Of a stretch of DNA of 64,000 bases, positions 33,759-41,331 are shown piece after piece; the stretch's first letter is position 1, and each line of letters starts with the position of its first letter. Below the pieces are notes generated by a model, which saw only the letters and a program-made list of their open reading frames with translations, did no database searches and was not told where the DNA came from. The DNA comes from Actinoplanes sp. NBC_00393 (GTDB taxonomy: Bacteria; Actinomycetota; Actinomycetes; Mycobacteriales; Micromonosporaceae). Made by a program: the position numbers and the translations under genes. The stretch covers positions 4,616,501-4,680,500 of the forward strand of contig NZ_CP107942.1 in the NCBI RefSeq assembly GCF_036053395.1, written 5' to 3'.

Positions 33759-34926
33759 GCGAATCAGATTAGTCCCGCGAGGTGATCCGGGCAGACCCCG
33801 AACGGGTGCCGTAATTCCATCGAGGACCTTGACTGGCTGCACCATCCCGCCCATCGCCACCCCGTGGACCGCCCGGGTCGGGCCGGACAACGCGCTGCCG
33901 GAATACCCGCGGCCCCAGCTCACCCGGGACAGATGGCAGAACCTCAACGGCGTCTGGCAGTTCGCACGGGCCACCGCCGGCCAGGCTGTCCCGGCCGGAC
34001 AGAGCCTGGCCGAGCGTGTCCTGGTGCCCTATCCGATCGAGTCCGCGCTCTCCGGCATCCAGCGCCGCGAGGACCGGATGTTCGAGGTCGACGTCACCGA
34101 CGCGCTCAGCGGCACCGGCGAGCGGAAGCTGATCCTCTGGGCCGAGGACCTCACCGACGCCACCGGCCAGCCGATCGGCAAGCAGCGCCGCACCGGCGAC
34201 CGTGGCATCTTCTACCAGGGCAGCTCCGGCATCTGGCGGACCGTCTGGATGGAACCGGTGCCGGCGTCCAGCATCACCGGCCTGCAGATGACGCCCGACC
34301 TCGAGGCCGGCGTCCTCAGGCTCACGGTCGACGTCGAGGGACGCGAGGATCTGCAGGTCCGGGCCACCGCCCGCGGCTCCGGCACGGTCGCCGGCAAGAT
34401 CCAGGGCGCTTCCGGTACGGAACTCGCGCTCCCGGTCCCCCGGGCCGAGCTCTGGTCGCCGGACTCGCCGTACCTCTACAACCTGGACGTGCAGCTGCTC
34501 GACGGCCGGACCGTCGTCGACCGGGTCGGCTCCTACTTCGGGATGCGCTCGATCGGCACGAAACCCGGCGAGGACGGCAAGCTGCGGCTCGCCCTGAACG
34601 GCGAGATCCTCTTTCACATGGCGATGAGCTTCGCCGGGGTGTGGGCGCTCGGGCCGGCCAAGCCGGAGGTGGGCCGCTGGTACCACCTGGTCGGCGTCCG
34701 CGACACGGTCAACGGTGAGCTGCGGCTCTACATCGACGGCGAGCAGGCCGGCCGGGCCGACGCCTGCCTGCCCCAGGGAGCGCCGACCGGCAACACGGTC
34801 ATCGGGCGCGGGAGGTTCGGCGGCAACCCGGTCGACTACCTGGACGGCACGGCCGACCAGGTGCACCTCTACGACCGGATGCTCTCGGCCGACGAGATCC
34901 GCTCGCTGTACAGCTCCGGCGACTGA
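33757..34926 (+). pseudogene. Family-2 glycoside hydrolase remnant with LamG tail
   Basis: The frame is open for 389 residues but holds only pieces of a secreted GH2 enzyme. Present: the N-terminal TPWTARVGPDNALPEYPRP and the WQNLNGVWQFA sugar-binding start, the second part of that domain (GIFYQGSSGIWRTVWMEPVP), the immunoglobulin-like segment ending SYFGMRSIG, and the end of a LamG domain (GRWYHLVGVRDTVNGELRLY to the C-terminus). Missing: a signal peptide, about 40 residues after IQRREDRMF, and the entire catalytic TIM barrel plus the start of LamG between LALNGEILF and HMAMSFAGVW. Both internal joins keep the frame. Without catalytic Glu residues it cannot be a glycosidase. Confidence 0.75.
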
Positions 34927-34934
34927 TTGAAGGG

Positions 34935-34963
34935 CGGTCCGCCGGGATCTCCCCGGCGGACCG
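34935..34963. terminator. Bidirectional hairpin terminator
   Basis: CGGTCCGCCGGG and CCCGGCGGACCG form a 12 bp perfect stem around a 5-base loop, between two converging genes (stops at 34926 and 34970). It would serve both strands. Confidence 0.75.
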
Positions 34964-34969
34964 TTCTCA

Positions 34970-35344
34970 TCAGGCCAGAACCGGTACCCGCCCGGGGGTC
35001 GCGTGCGCGGGCCAGGTGAACATCGTGACCGCGCCGCCGCGGACCTCCACCTCGGCGAGCGGCTCCGCGCTGTCCTGCCAGATCAGATACCGGCCTTCGG
35101 CCAGGGCGTCGAGCACCACACAGTAGGAGACGCCGCCGCGCACGAACCGGGCCCGGACCGCGGCATGCGTACGCTCGTCCGGCGCACCGGCCGGGCTGAC
35201 CTCGATCTCGTGCCCGTGCCACTCGGCCGGGGTGTCGATGATCAGGGCGCCGATCCGGCCACCGATGTTCAGCATCACCGTGCCCTGCCCGGACGGGGCC
35301 AGGGTGTGGTGGTGATGGTGGCCGTGCCCGTGGCTGTGCGTCAT
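34970..35344 (-). CDS. Small protein with His-rich N-terminus
   Basis: A 124-residue protein that begins MTHSHGHGHHHHHTLAPSG, nine His in the first 13 residues, which suggests binding of Ni, Zn, Co or Cu. The rest is a strand-rich domain (TVMLNIGGRIGALIIDTPAE, HEIEVSPAGAPDERTHAAVR). There is no signal peptide. The ATG overlaps the DUF4331 stop by 4 bp, so the two are translationally coupled and probably work together. I do not know a function; metal binding is inference from the tail. Confidence 0.75.
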   Translation of the reverse strand: MTHSHGHGHHHHHTLAPSGQGTVMLNIGGRIGALIIDTPAEWHGHEIEVSPAGAPDERTHAAVRARFVRGGVSYCVVLDALAEGRYLIWQDSAEPLAEVEVRGGAVTMFTWPAHATPGRVPVLA

Positions 35345-36735
35345 GCGGGGTTTCCGAATCCGTCGAAGGGCGTGCCGAGGTACGGGAACTTCTTGAGCAG
35401 CTTGGCGCTGGAGTCCTTCACGCTCAGACCCTGCTCGACCAGGGCGGCCGCGGCGTCCGGCTCGAACTCGGCGTTGACCAGCGGCACGGTCGCCCCGGCG
35501 ATGGCCCGCAGCGAGATCGAGACCACGTCGTCGCCGATGCGCCGGCCGTTCGGGAACCCGGCCACGTCGCCGCCGACCACGCCGAACTTGTTCTCCTTCT
35601 CGGCCGGCGGGATCGCCGTGTTCAGCCGCAGCATGTCGGCCTGCAGCTCACCGGTGTTGTTCTGGAAGCCGTCGATCAGCCCGTCCGGGATGCCGGTGAG
35701 CAGGATCGCGAGCAGGTCGGCGCGCGGCTCCTTGGTCTCGTTGAGCGCGGCCAGGTTGTCGAACAGGCCCGGGTAGAGCACCGGCAGCAGCGCGCCCAGC
35801 TCGGGCGTGGCGACGAACTCGGCGAACCGCTTGTCCTCGGCCGGCGGCAGGCTGTTCCACCTGTCCTTCTCCGCCATCGGCACGATGACCTCGTTGAACA
35901 GCGGGTTGCCCAGCCGGGAGACCTGCACCGGAGGGCCGACCACGACGTCGCCGGCCTTGCCGTCGCCGCCGCGCACCTCGACCTGACGGCGGCTGGCCGA
36001 GGTCCACACCCCGATCACCGCGCCGGGGTCACGCCCGCGGACCCGCTTCTTGCCGTCGCGGCGGACCATGTGCAGCGGGATCTGCACCGCGATGCTGTGC
36101 ACGTTGGTCTTGTCGGTGGCGTTGACCGCCTTGCCGGCGTAATTGAACAGGTTCTGCCCGACCAGGTGTTTGTCCTGGAACGGGCGCAGCGTGCCCAGGT
36201 CGAAGATGGCGCCCAGGTCGACGAAGAAGGCGTCGGCCCGCTGCCCGGCGAAGACCTTCTCGCCGGTCTTGAGCTTGTGCACGGCGTCGGCGGCGAGCTT
36301 CTCGTAATCGGGGATCGAGAGCGGGCCGACGTTGCAGGGCGGGCACGGCAGGTTCTTCGCCAGGACCGTGCTCTTGCCGGAGGCATCCACCTTGGTGACC
36401 GAGTAGAACTGGCGGCGGTTCCAGTTCTCGCTGTCCAGCGACTCGATCGGGCCGGTGTTGTAGAGGAACGTGCGGTCGTTGCGCAGCTCGGTGCGGAACC
36501 GGAACTGGTAGGTGACGTCGGGGCGGGCGTCACCGTTCGCGTCGACATGGATCTCGTACAGCACGTCGTCGCCGAACTCGAAGAAGTTCGGGCCGCTGGC
36601 CGGCAGCTGCAGCGGCACGTAGTTCGCGATCAGCGTGACGGTGTCGGGGTCGTCGGGGCTGACGAAGGCGTACAGGTCGGAACTGTCGGCGACCGGATCC
36701 TTGCTGATCTCCGGCGCTTCGCGGTGGGAAGACAT
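35341..36735 (-). CDS. DUF4331 family protein
   Basis: A 464-residue protein with the family N-terminus MSSHREAPEISKDPVADSSD and YAFVSPDDPDTVTLIANYVP, followed by beta-rich sequence and many Asp/Asn. No signal peptide is evident. DUF4331 proteins are uncharacterised, often found near metal or respiratory genes. GGAGGAGA precedes the ATG. It is preceded by a Tat-type small protein and followed, with overlap, by a His-rich protein, giving a three-gene unit. Confidence 0.85.
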   Translation of the reverse strand: MSSHREAPEISKDPVADSSDLYAFVSPDDPDTVTLIANYVPLQLPASGPNFFEFGDDVLYEIHVDANGDARPDVTYQFRFRTELRNDRTFLYNTGPIESLDSENWNRRQFYSVTKVDASGKSTVLAKNLPCPPCNVGPLSIPDYEKLAADAVHKLKTGEKVFAGQRADAFFVDLGAIFDLGTLRPFQDKHLVGQNLFNYAGKAVNATDKTNVHSIAVQIPLHMVRRDGKKRVRGRDPGAVIGVWTSASRRQVEVRGGDGKAGDVVVGPPVQVSRLGNPLFNEVIVPMAEKDRWNSLPPAEDKRFAEFVATPELGALLPVLYPGLFDNLAALNETKEPRADLLAILLTGIPDGLIDGFQNNTGELQADMLRLNTAIPPAEKENKFGVVGGDVAGFPNGRRIGDDVVSISLRAIAGATVPLVNAEFEPDAAAALVEQGLSVKDSSAKLLKKFPYLGTPFDGFGNPA

Positions 36736-36753
36736 GGTGTGTTCTCCTCCGGG

Positions 36754-37029
36754 TCAGCGGCCGGCGGCCTGGATCAGGCTCGCGGCGAGCTTCTTGTCGG
36801 TGATCGTCTTGCGCTTCTCGCCGGAGAAGACGTCGATCGTGCCCTTCTTGGCGTCGCGGACCGAGACCACCAGCGGCGAACCGTCGCCCGCTGCGGACTC
36901 GCTCTCACCGGCCAGGCTCAGTCCCGCGACGGAGGCCGCGGACACGCCGACGCCCGTTGCGGCGAGGGCGAGGACCCGGCGGCGGGACAACCAGTTACGT
37001 CCCTGGGCACGGTAACGAACACGACTCAT
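36754..37029 (-). CDS. Small Tat-type secreted protein
   Basis: A 91-residue protein with a twin-arginine signal (WLSRRRVLALAATGVGVSAA) and a short mature part containing VVSVRDAKKGTIDVFSGEKR and a C-terminal helix. No known family. Export by Tat would imply folding or cofactor loading in the cytoplasm, but the mature domain has no Cys or His. It is 18 bp before the DUF4331 gene. Confidence 0.75.
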   Translation of the reverse strand: MSRVRYRAQGRNWLSRRRVLALAATGVGVSAASVAGLSLAGESESAAGDGSPLVVSVRDAKKGTIDVFSGEKRKTITDKKLAASLIQAAGR

Positions 37030-37121
37030 GCTTGGCCTTTCGTCGTCGTTGGGGGCCGGACGGGCGGTGCATGTCGACGACCCTCAGTACGAGATCCACC
37101 GGCGCGGGGTTCAACGAATTC

Positions 37122-38015
37122 TCAGGGTTCGCGCCGCCGGCGCAGCCTCGAGACGCCGGCACCGGCCGCTACCAGGGCGGCTGTTGCGAGCGCTCCCACG
37201 ACGAGCCAGTGCCCGAAAGTGACCATGCCGTCCTCGGCCGCCTCCGGGCTCTCCGCCTTTTCCGCGGCGGCCAGCTCCGTCTTCTGCGCGGTGGCCGGCG
37301 CCGCGCTGGGCTCCGTCGTCGCTTTCGTCGGCACGGCCTTCTTCGGCGTGGCCACTGCCGTCGACGGCGGGGGCGCCTTCACGGGCGCCTTCACCTCGGC
37401 GGGGAAGATCAGGTCGGAGCAGGAGTAGTAGGTGTCCGGGGTGCTCGACGTCTCCCACACCACGTAGAGGAGGTGCCGCCCGGTCCGCTCCGGCAACGTC
37501 ACCCGCATCCGGTACGCGCCGTCCCGCAGCGGCGGGTCCTTGATGTCGGCGATCGGCTTCGCACCGAGGTCGTCCCAGGTCAGCTTCTTCTCCGGGGAGT
37601 AGCCGGAGCGGGTCAGAAAGATCCGGAACGACCCCTGGTGCGGGATCGTCCCCCGGTAGGACACGGCGAGCCGCTGCCCGGACTTCACCTCGGTCGCCGG
37701 GAAGTCGTCGCGGGCCAGGTCCAGTCCCCGGTAGGTCTCGATGCCGCCGCTGCACAGCTTCCCGTCCGGCACCCGTCCCCGGTCGTCACCGTTCACGCCG
37801 GCCAGCCGCAGGTTGTCGTACGCGCCCAGGAATCCCCCGGTGGCCTTGAGCGCGGCCTTGCAGGCCGCCGCCCCGCGCTCGGTGCCGTTGCCGGCGCAGG
37901 CGGCGTTACGGCTGATCGGCGTCATCGGGGCGCCGTGCGCCAGGACCGGCGAGGGTACGGCGGGCACGGACACTGCGGCCAGCAGGCCGACTATGGCGAG
38001 GCGGCGGACGAGCAC
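37122..38015 (-). CDS. Lytic polysaccharide monooxygenase (AA10) with membrane anchor
   Basis: A 297-residue AA10 (formerly CBM33) protein. The signal peptide VLVRRLAIVGLLAAVSVPAV ends at PVLA, leaving His1 of HGAPMTPISRNAAC as the first half of the copper histidine brace; the second His is in GTIPHQGSF. The domain ends near DTYYSCSDLIFPAEV. A Pro/Ala/Thr/Lys linker of about 60 residues leads to a C-terminal membrane span (VVGALATAALVAAGAGV) and Arg tail, so the enzyme would stay on the cell surface. GTG 38015 has GGGAG 5 bases upstream. Substrate, chitin or cellulose, is unknown. Confidence 0.9.
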   Translation of the reverse strand: MLVRRLAIVGLLAAVSVPAVPSPVLAHGAPMTPISRNAACAGNGTERGAAACKAALKATGGFLGAYDNLRLAGVNGDDRGRVPDGKLCSGGIETYRGLDLARDDFPATEVKSGQRLAVSYRGTIPHQGSFRIFLTRSGYSPEKKLTWDDLGAKPIADIKDPPLRDGAYRMRVTLPERTGRHLLYVVWETSSTPDTYYSCSDLIFPAEVKAPVKAPPPSTAVATPKKAVPTKATTEPSAAPATAQKTELAAAEKAESPEAAEDGMVTFGHWLVVGALATAALVAAGAGVSRLRRRREP

Positions 38016-38151
38016 TGGTTCTCCCGGGTACGGCTTTCGGCGCAACCGGGAGTCTCCCGGCCACCCGGTGGTACGTACTTCGGGCACCGCTCGTTCAGCG
38101 GACAGCCTGCTGTGATTGCATGGCCGAATCCGGTAACAACTTGGAGGATTC

Positions 38152-38520
38152 ATGAGCAAGCCCGACGTCGGCACCATCCCCGACGCTCCCGCCACCGAAC
38201 TGGTGATCGAGGACATCGTCGTGGGCGAGGGCCAGGAGGCGAAAGCCGGGGACTACGTCAGCGTCCACTACGTGGGTGTCGCCCAGTCCACGGGCAAGGA
38301 GTTCGACGCCTCCTACAACCGGGGCGAGGCCTTCGGCTTCCGGGTCGCGGGCCAGCAGGTCATCGCCGGCTGGGACCAGGGCGTCGCCGGCATGAAGGTG
38401 GGCGGCCGCCGCCGTCTCATCATCCCGCCGCACCTGGGCTACGGCGCCCGCGGCGCCGCCGGCGCCATCAAGCCGAACGAGACCCTGATCTTCGTGGTGG
38501 ACCTGCTCCAGGTCCACTGA
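38152..38520 (+). CDS. FKBP-type peptidyl-prolyl isomerase
   Basis: A 122-residue single-domain FKBP. Seen: AGDYVSVHYVGVAQSTGKEF, FDASYNRGEAFGFRVAGQQV, VIAGWDQGVAGMKVGGRRRL, IPPHLGYGARG and ETLIFVVDLLQVH, with the usual active-site aromatics. No signal peptide, so cytoplasmic. GGAGG at 38143-38147 sets the start. A strong palindromic terminator follows. Confidence 0.96.
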   Translation: MSKPDVGTIPDAPATELVIEDIVVGEGQEAKAGDYVSVHYVGVAQSTGKEFDASYNRGEAFGFRVAGQQVIAGWDQGVAGMKVGGRRRLIIPPHLGYGARGAAGAIKPNETLIFVVDLLQVH

Positions 38521-38534
38521 GCGGTCGTCGCTGA

Positions 38535-38572
38535 TCGAGCGGCCCGGTCCGGATCCGGACCGGGCCGCTCGA
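38535..38572. terminator. 38 bp perfect palindrome, terminator of the FKBP gene
   Basis: The arms TCGAGCGGCCCGGTCCGGA and its exact complement join without a spacer, giving a 19 bp inverted repeat centred at GGATCC, 15 bp after the FKBP stop. As RNA it forms a very stable hairpin. The same repeat would insulate the toxin-antitoxin pair that begins at 38604. Confidence 0.85.
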
Positions 38573-38603
38573 CGTTGTTCGACAATCGTTTTACGCTGGC
38601 GGG

Positions 38604-38873
38604 GTGGGGTACGAGTGGCTGACAGCGGCGCTGGCTGCTCTCCGTGACGTCGAACCCTACGAGGCGTTCGAGGTGCTCTCCGCCGGGCGGCGGCTGCCGC
38701 TGGCCGCGGAGAGTGCCGGGGTGCACTTCCTGACGATCAGTGGGCGCACCCGGGCGGGGCGGCCACTGGTGGTCGCGGTCCGTCTGCTCGGCGGGCACCA
38801 GCAGCAGATCATCGGGGCTCGCGAGATGACACCGGACGAGTTGGCGCGGTTCGAGAAATGGGAGGCGTCATGA
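38604..38873 (+). CDS. BrnT-like toxin
   Basis: An 89-residue protein with the layout of BrnT-type ribonuclease toxins: an early Glu-Trp (YEWLTAALAALRD), a central strand VHFLTISGRTRAGRPLVVAV, and the ending QQIIGAREMTPDELARFEKW, close to the family's IISAR-x2-T-x2-E pattern. It starts with GTG at 38604 and overlaps the next gene by 4 bp (ATGA). The overlapping ribbon-helix-helix gene fits the toxin-first order of BrnTA. Catalytic residues are not certain, so the family call is moderate. Confidence 0.6.
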   Translation: MGYEWLTAALAALRDVEPYEAFEVLSAGRRLPLAAESAGVHFLTISGRTRAGRPLVVAVRLLGGHQQQIIGAREMTPDELARFEKWEAS

Positions 38874-39190
38874 CGCCGTACACCGACGAGCAGCTCAATG
38901 CCGCGGCCACGGCCTTCGCGGCCGGCCAGGTGACCTACGACGAGTCGAAGATCGTGGCGCTGCCGCCGGTCCCGGAGACCGAGCCGATGGTGGCGCTGGG
39001 GGTACGGGTGCCGCCCGCCCTCGCCCAGCGGGTCCGCGACGCCGCCGACCAGGCCGGCGTGCCGTACTCGCAGCTGGTCCGGGAATGGATCGAGCTGGGC
39101 CTGACCGAGATGGCCGGCGACCTGACGGTGTCGGTGGCGGTGCTGCGGCGCGCGATCGCCCACGCCGCGCAGAGCGGTCACGCCGCGTAA
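38870..39190 (+). CDS. Ribbon-helix-helix-type antitoxin
   Basis: A 106-residue protein. The middle part reads PMVALGVRVPPALAQRVRDA then ADQAGVPYSQLVREWIELGL, the strand-helix-helix of CopG/MetJ-like DNA-binding antitoxins. The first 45 residues (YTDEQLNAAATAFAAGQVTY) could be the toxin-wrapping segment. ATG 38870 overlaps the toxin stop, preferred over GTG 38858. Such complexes normally repress their own promoter. Confidence 0.65.
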   Translation: MTPYTDEQLNAAATAFAAGQVTYDESKIVALPPVPETEPMVALGVRVPPALAQRVRDAADQAGVPYSQLVREWIELGLTEMAGDLTVSVAVLRRAIAHAAQSGHAA

Positions 39191-39192
39191 CG

Positions 39193-39208
39193 CACGCCGT
39201 GCGGCGTG
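39193..39208. terminator. Short hairpin between converging genes
   Basis: CACGCC-GTGC-GGCGTG lies in the 19 bp between the antitoxin stop and the stop of the next, converging gene. A wider pairing with CACGCCGC at the antitoxin end is also possible. Small stem, so tentative. Confidence 0.4.
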
Positions 39209-39209
39209 A

Positions 39210-39887
39210 TCAGGCCGCAAGGCGCACGCCGCGCCAGTGGCGGCTGGCCCGGTAGGCGAGGGCTCGCGCCGTCTGGATGGCGCCGACCGGGTACAGGTCG
39301 TCGGTGCAGTTGCGGACCGGGTCGAAGGCGAGCGCGGCGTCGGCGGCCGGGCTCAGAACAGCGCCGAACCTCACCCGGCCGACCTCCTGCGCGCCGGCGT
39401 ACAGCAGGAAACCCGCTCGTCCGGTTGCGGCGGCGAGCACGACGGACTCGAGCGTGCGGCCCAGCGGTGCGCCCTTCTCGTCCGGGCCCGCAGACAGGTA
39501 GGTTTTGCGGCCGTCGGCCGTACGGTAAGCGGTGATGCTGCCGTAGTGCGTGCCGAAGGCGCGCCGCGGCATGGGAAAGTGCCTGGTCAAGCGCGTGGTG
39601 CCGGCCGTGGAGAGCAACAGGTCCGTGCCGCCTGCCCGGACGGCCAGGCCCAGCACGTCCGGCCAGTCCCGGCGCGTTCCGGCGCCCTTGGAGACGCGGA
39701 CCGTGACCGGGTAGGTGCCGGGGGTGTCGAGCAGCTGGGAGCCGGTCGCCGCGCCGCCCCAGATCTCCAGCTCGCCGGTGAACGAGCGGCCCGCCGGATG
39801 CAAAGCGCGGCGGTGGCGGGACCGCACGACGCGCACGCCGAGCGCCACAACAGCCACGGTCGCGATCAATCTCATGGGCCGAGCCAT
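39210..39887 (-). CDS. Membrane-anchored protein, possibly catalase-like fold
   Basis: A 225-residue protein with an N-terminal hydrophobic segment (MRLIATVAVVALGVRVV) and a domain that includes HPAGRSFTGELEIWGG, SQLLDTPGTYPVTVRVSKGA and DVLGLAVRAGGTDLLLSTAG. The order HPAG, beta strands with G-x-Y-P-V-T-V-R-V-S-K-G-A, and D-V-L-G-L-A recalls the barrel of catalase-superfamily proteins (RFSKGxG, DxRGxAxR). The heme-binding Tyr region cannot be recognised, so activity is unknown. Start 39887 or 39875 are both possible. Confidence 0.6.
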   Translation of the reverse strand: MARPMRLIATVAVVALGVRVVRSRHRRALHPAGRSFTGELEIWGGAATGSQLLDTPGTYPVTVRVSKGAGTRRDWPDVLGLAVRAGGTDLLLSTAGTTRLTRHFPMPRRAFGTHYGSITAYRTADGRKTYLSAGPDEKGAPLGRTLESVVLAAATGRAGFLLYAGAQEVGRVRFGAVLSPAADAALAFDPVRNCTDDLYPVGAIQTARALAYRASRHWRGVRLAA

Positions 39888-39967
39888 ACCCTCGCGGCAT
39901 TCACCTACACCGAACGCAACACTCGATCGGCCGGCGCGGGGTTGCGGCCCAACCACTGCCAACCCAG

Positions 39968-40052
39968 CCACTGCGAGAGTCCCAGCCGCGGCGAGAGTCC
40001 GGCCGTTGCGAGGGCCGGGCCGTCGCGAGGGCCGGGCCGTTGCGAGCGCCTG
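39968..40052. repeat. 17-18 bp degenerate tandem repeat, about 5 units
   Basis: Units read ccactgcgagagtcccag, then three to four variants of ccgttgcgagggccggg. The array lies in the spacer between the start of the gene at 39887 and the stop of the gene at 40066. It is non-coding and of low complexity. Confidence 0.6.
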
Positions 40053-40065
40053 GATCAGGCAGCCA

Positions 40066-40776
40066 TCACCGGATGACGGCCGTCACCACCACCGCGACCA
40101 GCAACGCGACCGGCAGCCACCACCGGACCACAGCGATCAGCACCCGCGGCGGCGTGAACGGTTCCCGCCCGGTCCGCGGGTCGATCACCCGATCAGCGAA
40201 GACCTTGCCGGCGACGGTCGGCCACCAGGCAACCGCCAGCAGGAAGAGGCCGCCGGTAAGCAGCGCCCACCCCGGCAGGTGCAGCGCCGGTGTCCGCCAG
40301 AGCAGCGGCGGGATCGCCAGCACCAGCGGAACCGCGACCAGGAAGGCCGTCCAGGCCACCCGGCGCCGGAACAGCGCCGGACGGAACACCAGGGCCAGCA
40401 CTCCGGGGAACAACGCCGTGCCCAGTGCGATGCAGACCAGCTCCCCGGCCGTGAGAACGCCGCGCTCGCCGCCGGCCACCGCATCCACCCCATTGAGCAA
40501 CGCGAAGACCCCGGCGATGGTGCCGAACATCTGCGCGGTCGGCACCAGGTAGCGCCGCACCCCACGCTCGACCTCCGGCGGATGAGCCGCAATGAGCGCC
40601 TGCGCATAGGCCACCGGGTCGCCGAACGCCTCCTGCGGCGTCTGCCCGCTGTCCGCACAGAAGCCGTCCACCTCGGCGAGGACCTCACCGATCCGCTGCC
40701 CCGGCACCTCGGCCAGCCGCAACTCGGTGAGCAGCGTGTCCCGCCACGGATCCATCAGATGACGAGCCGGAATCAT
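40066..40776 (-). CDS. PadR-associated membrane protein (HAAS-like N-terminus)
   Basis: A 236-residue protein. The cytoplasmic N-terminal 85 residues form a helical domain (DTLLTELRLAEVPGQRIGEV, DPVAYAQALIAAHPPEV) like the small HAAS/DUF1700 signalling domain often encoded beside PadR regulators. Five or so membrane segments follow (FGTIAGVFALLNGV, ALFPGVLALVFRPAL, WTAFLVAVPLVLAIPPLL, LLTGGLFLLAVAWWP, LPVALLVAVVVTAVI). The ATG overlaps the padR stop, so they are coupled. Function unknown. Confidence 0.8.
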   Translation of the reverse strand: MIPARHLMDPWRDTLLTELRLAEVPGQRIGEVLAEVDGFCADSGQTPQEAFGDPVAYAQALIAAHPPEVERGVRRYLVPTAQMFGTIAGVFALLNGVDAVAGGERGVLTAGELVCIALGTALFPGVLALVFRPALFRRRVAWTAFLVAVPLVLAIPPLLWRTPALHLPGWALLTGGLFLLAVAWWPTVAGKVFADRVIDPRTGREPFTPPRVLIAVVRWWLPVALLVAVVVTAVIR

Positions 40777-41117
40777 GTCGCCTCCTGCGTAGTCGAGAGC
40801 ACCTGCCGGGTGACGCCGACGAACCGCTCCCACTGCCGGGACCGCTCCGCCAGCTCCGCCCGCCCGGCCTCGGTGAGCGCAAAGTACTTCCGGCCCGGCC
40901 CGGCATCCCCCGCCTGCCACGAGGACTCGACCAGCCCGTCCTTCTCCAGCCGGGCCAGCAGCGGATAGAGCGTGCCGCCCTGCACCGCACCGAGCCCGGC
41001 CTCCGCGAGCCGGCGGCTGATCGCATAGCCGTAGGTGGGCCCGCCGGCCAGCACCCCCAGCACGCACAGCCCCAGCGCACCCCGCAGCCATTCAGCGGGC
41101 CAGCGGGTGTCATCCAT
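40773..41117 (-). CDS. PadR-family transcriptional regulator
   Basis: A 114-residue winged-helix repressor: LRGALGLCVLGVLAGGPTYG, YAISRRLAEAGLGAVQGGTL, YPLLARLEKDGLVESSW and RKYFALTEAGRAEL. It is coupled to the membrane protein downstream. The start ATG 41117 coincides with the predicted transcription start, so the message is probably leaderless. A palindrome in its promoter suggests autorepression. Confidence 0.9.
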   Translation of the reverse strand: MDDTRWPAEWLRGALGLCVLGVLAGGPTYGYAISRRLAEAGLGAVQGGTLYPLLARLEKDGLVESSWQAGDAGPGRKYFALTEAGRAELAERSRQWERFVGVTRQVLSTTQEAT

Positions 41118-41123
41118 TGCTAG

Positions 41124-41152
41124 ATAGTAAGGCCATCTAGATGGCTAGACAA
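41124..41152 (-). promoter_or_regulatory. padR promoter with internal operator palindrome
   Basis: On the minus strand TTGTCT (41152-41147) and TACTAT (41129-41124) are 17 bases apart. The 14 bp perfect palindrome GCCATCTAGATGGC (41132-41145) fills the spacer, where a bound dimer would block polymerase. The -10 ends 7 bases before the ATG. Regulator identity (PadR itself) is inference from position. Confidence 0.6.
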
Positions 41153-41278
41153 CCTAGTCCCGGTACGGGTATGCGCCGTTACCAAACCCAACTACCCCGT
41201 CCCCCGCTACCACGCGAGGTCATCAGCCGCTCCAGGCCCCAGCGCGCCCGCCGGGAAACACCACGGGGTCCACCCGAG

Positions 41279-41331
41279 CGACTACCGAACCGACCCGAGC
41301 CGTCGCCCACGCGGGCTATGCGGGCCGATAA
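41279..41331. repeat. Left copy of a 63 bp repeat interrupted by the IS element
   Basis: This stretch (cgactaccgaaccgaccc through gggccgataa) resembles the two copies right of the insertion sequence: it shares gagccgtcgccca and gggccgat. The IS begins directly after its TAA. So the element landed in a pre-existing array of at least three units. Confidence 0.6.
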
